From Nipponacmea schrenckii (taxonomy: Eukaryota > Mollusca > Gastropoda > Lottiidae): DNA of 64,000 bases. Numbering within the stretch: the first letter of the stretch is position 1; each line of letters opens with the position of its first letter. Under the pieces are notes generated by a model. That model saw nothing but the letters and a program-made list of their open reading frames with translations. It had not been told where the DNA came from and did not search any database. The stretch lies in contig CM060202.1 of assembly GCA_030562195.1 (NCBI GenBank), forward strand, positions 21,190,317-21,254,316, written 5' to 3'. The position numbers were made by a program, and so were the translations under genes. Below are positions 50,713-62,536 of the stretch, piece after piece.

Positions 50713-51490
50713 CGCAGTTTGTAATAGTTTGACATTGTGAATATGTATAAGATGAAGTTTGTAATAGTTTGACATTGTGAATATGTAAAAGATGAAGTTT
50801 GTAATAGTTTGACATTAATTTTTGTAAATTAATTGAATGGATAAGATACACGAAGATTAATGATTAATACTTGACATGTGAAGATGTATAAGATGAAGTT
50901 TGTAATAGCTTGACATTGTGAAGATGTATAAGATGAAGTTTGTAATAGCTTAACATTGAAAAGATGTATAAGATGAAGTTTGTAATAGTTTGACATTGTG
51001 AATATGTATAAGATGAAGTTTGTAATAGTTTGACATAGTGAATATGTATAAGATGAAGTTTGTAATAGTTTGACATTGTGAAGATGTATAAGATGAAGTT
51101 TGTAATAGCTTGACATTGTGAAGATGTACAAGATGAAGTTTGTAATAGCTTGACATTGAAGATGTATAAGATGAAGTTTGTAATAGCTTAACATTGAAAA
51201 GATGTATAAGATGAAGTTTGTAATAGCTTGACATTGTGAAGATGTATAAGATGAAGTTTGTAATAGCTTGACATTGTGAAGATGTATAAGATGAAGTTTG
51301 TTATAGCTTGGCATTGTGAAGATGTATAAGATGAAGTTTGTAATAGCTTGGCATTGTGAAGATGTATAAGATGAAGTTTGTAATAACTTGACATTGTAAA
51401 GATGTATAATATGAAGTTTGTATAAGCTTGACGTTGTGAAGATGTATAAGATGAAGTCTGTAATAACTTGACATTATGAAGATGTCAAGG
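50713..51490 (+). repeat. 40-bp minisatellite (locus 2 of the family)
   Basis: About 18 units with GAAGATGTATAAGATGAAGT and TTGTAATAGCTTGACATTGT, interrupted at 50815-50870 by about 55 bp of unique sequence related to 50620-50665 (GAATGGATAAGATACACGA). Long - strand frames are repeat shadows. Confidence 0.93.
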
Positions 51491-53420
51491 CCGAAGCTGT
51501 ATTACATGTTACTGAAGGTTACTCGCTTGAAGAGTAATAATTTACGTTACATAATGATAACGATATCGATTCTACGACCAGAATTTAAACCAATATTACC
51601 CAATCACCATTTCATCTCTCTCATTTACTACCATTTATAATTTACTGTCGATTCAAGCTAATTCCCCTGGTGTGTTGTTAAATCAGTTGGTGATGTGACG
51701 TGCATTCTCAATGATGCTCTACATTCATTGATCTCCTATGGCATAAATGGCAGTTGCATTCAAAGAAGTATTCAAAGGCCATTTTCTAGTTTATGTTTTT
51801 TAAGTTAAAGGGAAACGTTCGCCATTTATTCGACCAAGCGTATCTGAACTGGAATTGTTTATCTAAAATAATCAGTAATAATGTTCACAACTCATTGTCG
51901 AAATCTATGTATAGCCAGAATTATCCGTGTTTGAAAGTTTACATTTTGACTCGTCATTTCTTGGGGTCGTAGAAAAGAAATAGAAAGTGAAATTCCTATT
52001 TCTAGGGCCGTATTTCTGCGGACTATCTACAAATATTCCAGACTCAAATCAACTCCTGAAAATGGCCAAGCTGTCTCTTTAACTGAAATATTTGCAATTT
52101 CCCGTTCGACGATTGTGGTTCGTGTAAGATCGTGTCAAAATACTTAGAAATCTTCTGGAATTAATCGTGAACACCTGCAATTCCAATGCGTTATTTGGCG
52201 TCCAATCGACTTCTAAGGTTACGGTGCCTGTTTGACCGGATTATAACGTCAATCGTTCCTTTAAACTTAAGACAGTATGACGTCACTTACAATACCATCG
52301 TTGCTGGAATAATACATATACAATGTATATCTGATCACGTTTCTGTGAAAATTCACCTACCACATACGTCTGACAACAATTATATTTCTAAATCTATTTT
52401 ACATTCAGATAACTGTCCTTTAAGTGACGATATAGAGTGTTACACCCCTTTAGAAATTTCATTTCAAAGCTAATCGTTGACCTTTGGCCTATAATAATGG
52501 TAGAAATGAAGACAATGAAATGAATGCGGATAAAACAAAGACCAATCTCTCTAGAGGTAATTGATATGTGGCTAACGATATATTTGGATAAAAACAAGAG
52601 AAATTAACACCCAAATCTTTCAAAATCGTCCAACTGTAAAAAAGTAAAGCCAAAAAAGTAGCTTTCCAAAAATATTCGATGAATCTCACAAAATGTAAAA
52701 TGTCAGCTTATAGAAAGAATTTTTGTTTTCGAGTTTTAGATTTTTTGTTAAATCAAGTAGGTCAATTCATTAATTTTCGGGTTATTGGATTAATCTAGGA
52801 ATTATGAAAATAGTTAGGTTTTGATGGATTGTACACGTTTCGTGATCTCGTCGCTTTATTTGAAGCCAGATTTGCAGGATATACAGAATTGCTTTTGGCA
52901 CCAGCAAGACTGTTTTTTTTTATTTTTGAAGTTCATGTTCTGTCCATTATTGATAACCGCACGAAATCTACATTTCTTTATGCCATAGTACTCCAGTCTG
53001 AACACAGAGGCAAACTATTGTTTCACCAAACAACAGTTCTCTGTGAATTAGAGTATCCATGTTTTGATTTTATTAACGGGTCTTTACTTCTGTTTTCACA
53101 ATGTCAAGCTATTACAAACTTAGTCTTGTACTTTGACTAAATTGGCCACCATTCTTGTGTCATAGAATTTGTTAATGCAGCAATTGACTAGATTGAACGT
53201 GAGAAAAATCAGCCAATCAAATGCCTCGATTACGTTCTGTCTGTGCTGGCTTCTGATTAGAGATCACTCGTATTACCATCAAATGCTACTTTCTATTATA
53301 CAATTATCGTCTTGTCCAGTCAGGTTATAAATCAAGGGTTCGTATTAGCTTGACATGTGAGAGAAACCCCTTTCTCTTCGGAGGGAGGAACTCTATCTCA
53401 AATTCTGGGGAAAACTTCAG
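51491..53420. other. Gap without a recognised gene
   Basis: Short frames only. 52186-52473 is open for 95 codons, but I recognise no motif and see no clear splice context. 53091-53120 is one unit of the 40-bp family (inverted: TTTTCACAATGTCAAGCTAT). Confidence 0.5.
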
Positions 53421-53423
53421 TAG

Positions 53424-54206
53424 TTGTCTGTTAGCTGTTCAATGTATTCAAGCATCAAAAGACTCACTCGTGTCGGAAAGAACCAGATAAATCGGGGTAT
53501 CTCGTACGGACAAGCAACTACTGATCTCTTGGGAGAGCATCAGCTCGATCAAGTTACAATCAGCCAACGACACCTATCAGATATTCATTTTTGGAAGGTT
53601 ACCAACCCATCAGTCAACACCGAGCTGATCCAGTCCACCAACAAGCACGTGAACCCAGTGGCAGCACGAGCTCACGCTCTGGAACTCATCGACTCCAAGT
53701 TCGTCGACCTTTTGAAGATTTACACCGATGGCTCCAGAGAAGGCATCCAAAGGATTGGGTAAAAGGATACCTCCTCACTGCTCAGTGTTCACTGCAGAAC
53801 TACTTGTCATTAGGGACGCCATAGCATGGCTATCCCTTAACTACACACGTTATCTTATCTGACTCACTATGTAGCCGTCAATCTATTTCTAACAAATTAT
53901 GGATAACTATCATGGATCCCGTCGCACGTCTTCATCCCAGGAAACGAACAAGCTGACCGTATTGCCAAGGACAGCTTGGGTCTTGAGGATATCGAACCTA
54001 TGGAATTCTCATATGAAGAATTTCGTAACCTCGTGTCCTCCAAGATCATCAGGACGCATCTTCTCATTCAATGCACCGAACTAAAACCATCTCGTAAGAC
54101 ATTGACGGACTACCTGGAAACCAACGGCATACCAATCACCATACAGAATATTTTGGCTCCAACCACGGACCACTGGTACAAAATATGGGAACTCTGTTTT
54201 GGATAG
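53424..54206 (+). pseudogene. Decayed retrotransposon fragment with RNase H domain
   Basis: Pieces in different frames line up as one RNase H region. They are KIYTDGSREG (about 53720-53745, catalytic Asp in TDGS); FTAELLVIRDAIAWLS (53788 onward, catalytic Glu in AEL); and WIPSHVFIPGNEQADRIAKD (53913 onward, GNEQAD with the late catalytic Asp). EFSYEEFRNLVSSKI follows. At least two frameshifts and stops separate them. The motif order and the SHVxIPGNEQAD phrase are typical of the RNase H at the end of non-LTR (I/Jockey-type) polyproteins. No intact element remains. Confidence 0.82.
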
Positions 54207-54845
54207 TTTGCGATATCAGCAAGTTGCTGGAAGCGAACGTTAACTCGTCATTTACCACCACCTCCACCACCTTAACTTGACATAGTGAAGAAGAATTAAA
54301 TTACATTCAGATCAATGGCGACTAACAGTTATCGTGTCATATTATATTATATATTTCCACGTCCGTGGAACTATACTTATCTTCAGACACCTGATACTAT
54401 AAAATACTAACAATTACTAAGTGACTAAAATATACCAGAACATGTACGTTGAATTAGTCATGTTCATTTTCTGTCCATTACAGATACTCGGCACCAGTTA
54501 ATTGGACTAAAAACGAGAGAATAAATGCATTTCCACTGTAGATCTTAATCACGTTAATTTCTAACAAGCTGACCTCGTCTGACCTTTCCACAGTTTCTAT
54601 GGAATTCTATGGATGTAAACGGGTTAATGAAAACCGAGCGAGTTAAAATGGCGAGTACGTGAATGGTTGAAATAGGCTAGGAAATGAGCTTAAGGATGTT
54701 GTATTGTTTTCGACATGTACTGTTTGTTTGTTTAAAAGAATCTCTCTCCCCACCCACCCATTCCCCTCTCCCTCTGTGTTTACCAATAATCACCTCGTTT
54801 TGTCTTTGATGTTTTGTCCTTTAAATACAAACGAATCATGCAGTG
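54207..54845. other. Gap without recognised features
   Basis: AT-rich with one C-rich run near 54750. Nothing supported. Confidence 0.5.
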
Positions 54846-54847
54846 AA

Positions 54848-55015
54848 GTCAATGAAATGAAATGAATGGAGTTTTACGTCTTACTCTTCTACACCTTATT
54901 GGGCTAATAAAGACGGGTAACACCAACTAAATTATCTAGAGATCTATAACGTACACAGCCTGTAGAACATTGAGCCTCGGCTTATTGTCCCATCCGAACG
55001 ACTAGACGCTTTCAT
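54848..55015 (-). repeat. SINE copy
   Basis: AAATGAATGGAGTTTTACGT, CTTCTACACCTTATTGGGCT and ACGTACACAGCCTGTAGAAC in reverse order relative to the 35125 copy, with an internal deletion. Confidence 0.8.
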
Positions 55016-55499
55016 CACGTAAGCCCACCGAGAAACCTGGGCGAAATTTTTCTTTGAGACCCAGACTCCTTAGGCCAGCTTTGTATAATCTCATTTCCTT
55101 GCACGCAGGGAAAGACTTGGTTGCCCAATAGTTTTTTGGGGGTAAAATGTTTGACCTGACATAATCCGCTGTGTACTGAACATTGAACCATATTCCACGG
55201 AGCCAGTAGATGCAGGATAATAACCCAGACATGGTATATTTTAATAAAGAAAGAACTGAAACGCGAGATGATTGATCGAGACCATTATTACATGTCTTAA
55301 TTACACCAAGGGAGACAATTCAGATATCAGGAAATTTCAGAAACGAAAAATGCACGTGGCGGCAGAGAGATAAGGCTTTACACGTGCAGGGAGGGGCTCG
55401 CATCAGGGTGAGACGAAGGTGTCCATTGTATCTTTTGTTTTTGTTCCGTAACAAGAGATGATATAATAGATATAGAAAGTTATACAGTCGTTGAATTTC

Positions 55500-56072
55500 A
55501 CCAACTTCTTATACCTTGACTGAACTAGTTACCTTTCTTGTATCACATCTTCACAATGTCAAGCTATTACAAGCTTCATCTTATACATCTTCATAATGGC
55601 AAGCTATTACAAGCTTCATCTTATACATCTTCATAATGTCAAGCTATTACAAGCTTCATCTTATACATCTTCATAATGGCAAGCTATTACAAACTTCATC
55701 TTATACATCTTCATAATGGCAAGCTATTACAAGCTTCATCTTATACATCTTCATAATGGCAAGCTATTACAAGCTTCATCTTATACATCTTCATAAGGGT
55801 CAAGCTATTAAAAATCTTCATCTTATACATCTTCACAATGTCAAGCTATTACAAACTTCATCTTATACATCTTCATAATGGCAAGCTATTACAAACTTCA
55901 TCTTATACATCTTCATAATGGCAAGCTATTACAAACTTCATCTTGTACATCTTCACAATGTCAAGCTATTACAAACTATATCTTATACATCTTCACAATG
56001 TCAAGCTATAACGACTCTCTTCTTATATTATAGTCACCTTTCTTGTACCGCGTCATCTTCACAATGTCAATG
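55500..56072 (-). repeat. 40-bp minisatellite, inverted (locus 3 of the family)
   Basis: About 12 units with TCAAGCTATTACAAACTTCA and TCTTATACATCTTCATAATG, the reverse complement of 50713-51490. Flanked by ACCTTTCTTGTATCACATCT on the left and ACCTTTCTTGTACCGCGTCA on the right. Confidence 0.93.
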
Positions 56073-56317
56073 ATTATTATATGAGTTAATATTTACAAAA
56101 CAAAATGACAACTGTATGTAGAAGCATGCTGATTGGTTTAAAACTAATGTGACATGGATATAATATCAACTCCATTCTTAATACGAAGTATACTTGTTAA
56201 AGTGAAACACGGTAGAAGTATATATATACAGACAAGAAGAATCAGTATGGAGATTATTAAAATGAGTTTCAACGAAAGCACTGGTCTAGATATGAAATTT
56301 ATACAAGCAGAGATAAG

Positions 56318-56400
56318 AAATAAAAATGAAATGAATGGAGTTTTACGTCCTACTCTTCTGCAACTTATGGGACATCGTATCGCGAATACAAGTTATATTA
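56318..56400 (-). repeat. SINE 3' tail
   Basis: AAATGAATGGAGTTTTACGT then CTACTCTTCTGCAACTTATG. Truncated after about 60 bp. Confidence 0.7.
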
Positions 56401-56839
56401 TCTAGGAAGTATGACAAATGAGGGCGTGGTTATGACACGATGCTTATGGGCTTATAAAGACGGAAGGAAATTCTAGGGAATGATCCCTTAATAATACGAT
56501 ACAATAAGGTACTACTGAAATCTTACAAATAAACGTCTGTAAAATATTATTAAATTCTGGATTAATTCTACAAGCTCGGTAACTTGATATCCTGATTCAG
56601 TTTTTGTCTGCGTCTCTGACAGGCGTCTAATTAGTTAATTAACTAAAATTTCAATTATCAGCCCAGATCAAAGGCTTGCAGGTAAAATCGATATTTGTGA
56701 TCGGTGACAGTGATTGAGGAGGTCTCGATAATTTTAGGTTTGAAATGTGGATTATGTTGATTACCAAAATGAAATGTGGGTCATTAACTTGAATCAAAAT
56801 TCAATAAAATAAATTGCAGTGTAACGTTCGACAATTCTT

Positions 56840-57075
56840 CTATCCCTTGTCAGTGATGCAAATCTAAGGGGCTGGCATGGAAAAGCGTAAAGTCGTTTAG
56901 ATGAGACAATAAAACAAAGGCCTCGTTAAACGTGTGTTACAGACGCTACAGATCCCTAGAAAGATCGAAATCGACAAAGAGTGGGCTATTGCCTGGCAAA
57001 ATTTCCCTTTTCATTAGCCCATAAGGTGAAGAAGAGTTGAGGTAAATCTACATTCATTTCATTTTTACAATCACG
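56840..57075 (+). repeat. SINE copy, body and tail
   Basis: TTGTCAGTGATGCAAATCTA, CATGGAAAAGCGTAAAGTCG, ACAATAAAACAAAGGCCTCG and CATTAGCCCATAAGGTGAAG in the family order. The tRNA-like head is absent. Confidence 0.8.
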
Positions 57076-57519
57076 TGACATTTTGACGGTCAGCTCCCAG
57101 TCGCTCCCTCCGCCCACTTTATAAGTTTCTTTATCTAAATATAATTTGAAATCAAATATGACTGAGTATTAATTAAAAATCTCTCGTCTGGCGTCTTAAA
57201 GAACACTGTTAAGGATTGTTTCCATGGTAACAGAATATTATTCAATCAGTTACCATTTTTTAACTAGTTTTATTTAATTAAAATGACGTAGAAAACCATT
57301 AAGATTATAGAAAATAGAGTTACTGTATTACAACCTTCTCTAGTCATTGTGTCTATTCATTTCAAATCCGAATCTTAGTCCGAAACCCGCAGACTCTCAT
57401 ATCATTTGATTTATAGTTTAAACATTTAGCTAAATATGCCATTTTTATTTTAACGCTAAAAGGATTAAGAAAAGACTGGCCCTGGTATTGCCTTTAAATA
57501 TTAAAGATTGGGTGGTTAT
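57076..57519. other. Gap without recognised features
   Basis: AT-rich. No exon, array or element supported. Confidence 0.5.
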
Positions 57520-58075
57520 TTGGTAGATGAAGTAAAGGTTTGCTTCCAGCTAACTGTTACAACAAAATAGGTAGTTGTAGGTAGATGACAAGTTAACGTT
57601 CACTTTCAATGGCTGCTGATATCACAGACTAGGTAGTTGTTGGCAGATGAGATGTTAGCGTTCACTTTCAGCTAACTGATATCACAGACTAGGTAGTTGT
57701 TGGTAGACGACAAGTTAACGTTCGCTTTCAATGGATGCTGATATCACAGACTAGGTAGTTGTTGGCAGATGAGATGTTAGCGTTCACTTTCAGCTAACTG
57801 ATATCACAAACTAGGTAGTTGTTGGTAGATGACAAGTTAACGTTCACTTTCAGCTAACTGATATCACAGACTAGGTAGTTGTTGGTAGATGACAAGTTAA
57901 CGTTCACTTCCAGCTAACTATTCACGTAGTGAGACAGTATTCACTGTAGATTCACTAGGTAGTTGTTGGTAGACGACAAGTTAACGTTCGCTTTCATGAT
58001 GCGATAACTGATATTCCCTAAGTGATATCACAGACTTGGTAGTTGTTAAGTTAGCGTTATATCGCAGACAAAAAC
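57520..58075 (+). repeat. About 60-bp minisatellite
   Basis: About 9 units with GGTAGTTGTTGGTAGATGAC, AAGTTAACGTTCACTTTCAG and CTAACTGATATCACAGACTA, alternating with a GGCAGATGAGATGTTAGCG variant. Its right edge meets a partial MITE copy (AGAGATTGTAGAAGGGTTTT, 58084-58200). Confidence 0.9.
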
Positions 58076-58308
58076 AAATTTTAGAGATTGTAGAAGGGTT
58101 TTCTGAATGTATTATGTGTATCAGGGATACTGATATCATCAACTTACACCACTCTTATTTCAGTCAGACGACTGTAATTCCTGTAATTCCGGATTTGTTT
58201 GCATTTTAGCAGCATGTTATTCTTTCCCATGTTCTACGGACTATTTAGATGTCTCTTTGAGAAACACTAAAATAAATAAAAAAACACAATGGATATCAAA
58301 ATACAGTT

Positions 58309-58314
58309 TTTATT
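58309..58314 (-). terminator. AATAAA polyA signal after the membrane-anchor exon
   Basis: Canonical hexamer on the - strand 24 nt downstream of the TGA at 58338, consistent with a very short 3' UTR. Confidence 0.55.
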
Positions 58315-58337
58315 CCATTAAAATATTCCTGGAAAAC

Positions 58338-58535
58338 TCAACAAATAAACTTGAAGGAATGAATAAAGATGGTGACGGCAAGTTTCAGCAGTATCAACAT
58401 CACTAGCACGACAACTCTGGCTCTACCTTGGTCCTCTGACCTACGGTGGACGCTATTTAACAATGCGGTGACGATATTACGTCTGAGGAATTGGCCCGTG
58501 GGTAGGGCCAGAGTTTCTAGCTGTTTCAGCATTTC
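58338..58535 (-). CDS. Terminal coding exon with a C-terminal membrane anchor
   Basis: On the - strand an acceptor (TTTATATCTAG) precedes 58535, and the exon is open to TGA at 58340-58338. It encodes 65 residues starting EMLKQLETLALPTG, then an arginine-rich RRSEDQGRAR and a hydrophobic helix VVVLVMLILLKLAVTIFI before a short polar end, which fits a tail anchor. AATAAA follows 24 nt after the stop (58314-58309). The upstream exon is uncertain. The phase (0) is compatible with splicing from the PH exon ending at 63145, making this an alternative last exon of that gene, but a separate gene is possible. No homologue recognised. Confidence 0.55.
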   Translation of the reverse strand, partial: EMLKQLETLALPTGQFLRRNIVTALLNSVHRRSEDQGRARVVVLVMLILLKLAVTIFIHSFKFIC

Positions 58536-58982
58536 CTAGATATAAAATCCAGTCTAATTGGTCCAATAATAATTATTTTTTAAGGATTAAGCAATCAGTG
58601 AACACATTTTGGTGCTAGTCATTATATTAAGTTTCAGTTCATTTTTAACTTGGCCTATTCATAAAGCTTAAAATTTACAGAGCCATTAAAAATGATGTCT
58701 AATTAAAGCCTGGAATATAACTCCTATATCGTTCTGATTCAGATTCTAGGCATTGATTGAATACAAATAATAACAATTTGTCTTAAATGTGGATTATTCA
58801 GAAATAGCACAGTAAAGACAAATTTGATCAAATATTTAAAACTAATTTCTTAAAACGTAAAATAAATAAAATATTTACAAATAAAATAGAATGTATATTA
58901 TTTACAGTGTGATAATTTATACAAATGAAAGCCTACAGTATATTTTTTACAAAAAAAACAAGGAATAGTGGCATACTTTTTC

Positions 58983-59070
58983 ACAAATCAAGTTATTACA
59001 AACTTCATCTTATACATCTTCACAATGTCAAGCTATTACAAACTTCATCTTATACATCTTCACAAAGTGA
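58983..59070 (-). repeat. Two units of the 40-bp family, inverted (locus 4)
   Basis: AGTTATTACAAACTTCATCT and TATACATCTTCACAATGTCA, the same orientation as 55500-56072. Confidence 0.85.
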
Positions 59071-59374
59071 AGCTTTTGTATACCTTGTTATTAAAGAAGT
59101 GTGTTACAACATAATATATTCCCTTGTTTTTTGTGATTAAGAAGAAAAGCTATGCAAAATCATTGTAATAATTGTAAAATATTTCGCATTTTACACAAAA
59201 TAAGCAAAATATAGTCAATAAAAGGAATAATAATGGATATATAGATCTATGTGGAATTTTCATTGAGAAGAGAAAAGGAATTTTATAAATTCTATATATA
59301 CAGAACTAAAAGGAAAATTAAGAAGTAAATATTAGCTATGTATGTACAGTTAATTGTAAAATATGTAAATTTGT

Positions 59375-59625
59375 AATATATAAGGGCAATATGATATATA
59401 ATATACCGCAATATGATATATAATATATAGGGCAATATGATATATAATATACGGCAATATGATATATAATATATAGGGCAATATGATATATAATATATAG
59501 GGCAATGTGATATATAATATACGGCAATACGATACATAATACATATATAGGGCAATACGATGGATATATAATACAGGGCAATACGAGGGATCTATATAAT
59601 ATAGAGGGCAATACATAGACCTATA
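59375..59625. repeat. 24-bp AT-rich minisatellite
   Basis: About 10 units of GGGCAATATGATATATAATA plus TATA, degenerating to the right. 59621-60089 beyond it is AT-rich with a (TA)n run at 59824-59845 and no gene. Confidence 0.9.
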
Positions 59626-60089
59626 ATTACAGAAGTTTAAAATACAGAAATATAACAAATATACAAAATGGACAATTACAATTAAATGGAATATAAGAAT
59701 TTAAAAAACTTTAGTCAAGCAAAAATATTCATGTATAATCGCGTGTTATTCAAAACATTAACAAAAATTTTTCGAGTAAAATAAATATGGTATTAATTTT
59801 AATTATTTATTAGGTGTGATCAGTGTATATATATATATATATATATCTCTGCTTGACCAATGCTTTTGGAAATATATGTACATAAAAAGTATCTAAGATG
59901 TATACTATTTGTAAAAATTGGAATATATTAAAAATATCAAACTAATTAAATTGTAAATATTTTGCAGATGGAATGGAAGAAGATTAGAAATTTTTCCCTG
60001 AAATTATCTTTCTGCTGATTCCAAGAAAGATCGTCATGGCAACCAGAGACATTTTTTAACATAATTACTTCACTTTAATTACCCAAAAT

Positions 60090-60770
60090 TTGATAAAGTA
60101 ATACTTCCTCTTAGAATGAACATAAAATATATTTCAAACTCGGTCAATTAGAGTATATATTCATCAGTTAGACTTACCAGGTGTCATGACTAAAGAATAG
60201 AATCTCTATATAACATGATATATCTATTAAACTTGGTCAATAAGAGTATATATTCATCAGTTAGACTTACCAGGTGTCATGACTAAAGAATAGAATCTCT
60301 ATATAACATGATATATCTATTAAACTAAGTTATTATTGAAAAACACTTCTAACTTAAACTTGGTCAATAAGAGTATATATTCATCAGTTAGACTTACCAG
60401 GTGTCATGACTAAAGAATAGAATCTCTATATAACATGATATATCTATTAAACTTGGTCAATAAGAGTATATATTCATCAGTTAGACTTACCAGGTGTCAT
60501 GGATAAAGAATAGAATCTCTATATAACATGATATATCTATTAAACTAAGTTATTATTGAAAAACACTTCTAACTTAAACTTGGTCAATAAGAGTATATAT
60601 TCATCAGTTAGACTTACCAGGTGTCATGACTAAAGAATAGAATCTCTATATAACATGATATATCTATTAAACTTGGTCAATAAGAGTATATATTCATCAG
60701 TTAGACTTACCAGGTGTCATGACTAAAGAATACAATCTCTATATGACATGATATATCTATTTAACTAAGT
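60090..60770 (-). repeat. Long/short alternating repeat (locus 3 of 3, inverted)
   Basis: Units share ATATTCATCAGTTAGACTTA, CCAGGTGTCATGACTAAAGA and ATAGAATCTCTATATAACAT. A short unit (about 84 bp) alternates with a long unit (about 126 bp) carrying an extra AACACTTCTAACTTAAACTT block, giving an about 210-bp higher-order period. Confidence 0.9.
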
Positions 60771-61179
60771 AGATTGATAAATTGATTTACAGTGTTTCAA
60801 AATTATTTAGTTTTATAGATTGATAAGAATATAGAAAGATCTGTCCTAAAGTTTTGAGACTAGGTTAAGCCCACTGATAAACAAAGACTCATTTTGCCAA
60901 AGTTTAAAATTTTCAATTGTTTGGTCATCCTAATAGGCAGTATATCTTTACTTCATCACCTTCCGATAAAAAACCCCCAGAAAACCATAGTTCCAACTCT
61001 TGTAGTTTTGCATAGTTTCATAGCTAAATACTTTTCACAAGAATAAATTTTTTAAAAGTAGAATCTGTACACGTTAAGTATGTCTCTAAAAGTCCATTAA
61101 TCTAAAAATATTATAAATAGCAATGTTTCACATTACATTCAGTAAAATATTAATAGTTAATACTTAGTTAATATACAAT

Positions 61180-61520
61180 CAGATATATTAAAATTCCACC
61201 TGTATGATTGAGTCTACTAATCTAGAACTATAATACAAAATTCCACCTGTATGATTGAGTCTACTGATCTAGAACTTTAATACATAATTCCACATCAGTC
61301 ACATCTAGATTACAAAATTCAACCTGATGTTTCTACTTATTAGACTAATAATACAATTAGTATATTGAGTCTATATCTAGAACTATAATACATAATTCCA
61401 CCTGTATGATTGAGTCTACTAATCTAGAACTATAATACATAATTCCACCTGTATGATTGAGTCTACTGATCTAGAACTATAATACATAATTCCACATCAC
61501 ATTCGTATTTTCTGATTACT
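61180..61520 (+). repeat. 47-bp minisatellite, degenerate
   Basis: About 6 units with AATTCCACCTGTATGATTGA, GTCTACTAATCTAGAACTAT and AATACAT, some truncated. 60771-61179 before it shows nothing I can name. Confidence 0.85.
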
Positions 61521-62370
61521 TACAAATTCAACCTGGATGTTTTTCTAACTAAGCCCTAATACAATGAGTCAATTGTCCATATTTTCACTCAGATTCTGCT
61601 TGCCTCTTATAATCTAGAATATTCTATGTGAATTCTTTAAGGATTAACACAGTCAGTAATAGTGTTGGTTCTTAACATGTCACACTTTGCATGGTACATC
61701 GAGCAAATAGTGGCTGTGGGTTCCGAACTCGATGGCCGTGTGAAAGCCTGATGACCTTGAATAAGTCATCTCTACTCATTATTCCAATTGACTTTTGGCT
61801 GAATGTCGATCAGCTGTAGTCAGTAAAACACACCATATTTACTGGTACACAAATCTATTAGACTACAAACTGATTTCAGAAATCACTTTTCCCATGAAAT
61901 CTCTTCACCAAGCACTAGCTCGAATATTCATTCAAACAAAAAACATTATCACGTTCCTAGAACAGGGAAATGAAATGGAGTTTTACATCCCACTGTTCTG
62001 TATCTTATTACACTTATAAAATGGAGTTTTACATCCCACTGTTTCTTATCTGACTACTTAAGGCACCTGATAGGTCTTCAATATATCACAGTCTCTCTCT
62101 AATAGCACCATTCTGGTTTCTTCTAAAATAAAGCACAAAATATCTTCAGATAAAATTGAAACAAAGTTTAATATAACATTTAAAAATAGCAGTACCTTAC
62201 TGGCACGGAATAATGAGACCTTTTTGGGAATGATCATTCCAGTCATCTGATTGGTCAATCATTTAAACAGATTTTATCTAAGCTAATCAGTAATTGTGTT
62301 CACAGAGCACCATCGAAATTTGAGACTTCTAATGTATCACGTGTGTTAAATGTATCTGTATTTGAAAGTT
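61521..62370. other. Gap with duplicated SINE tail
   Basis: 61970-62060 has two tandem reverse SINE-tail starts (AAATGGAGTTTTACATCCCA twice, 48 bp apart). No exon is supported in the rest. Confidence 0.55.
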
Positions 62371-62374
62371 CAAA

Positions 62375-62380
62375 TTTATT
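62375..62380 (-). terminator. Candidate AATAAA polyA signal of the PH gene
   Basis: AATAAA on the - strand about 157 nt past the TAA at 62537, a normal distance for a short 3' UTR. Confidence 0.5.
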
Positions 62381-62536
62381 GTATGATTTAAGGAGGAAAT
62401 TATGGTATTTTGTGTATTTCTAGTTCTTCTGAAGACTATTTATAAATTCAAGACATTTTTACTCTGAAATTGGTACATCAAGATCCAGAAATTTCAAGGC
62501 AGAAAGAAAACTACCAACCTGTAAATGATTTTAACA

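Noticed and set aside
52186..52473. 95-codon + frame as an exon
   Set aside because: No recognisable motif and no convincing acceptor/donor pair. It could be chance in AT-rich DNA.
59292..59658. Tyr/Ile-rich - strand frames
   Set aside because: They arise from the degenerate 24-bp AT-rich array.
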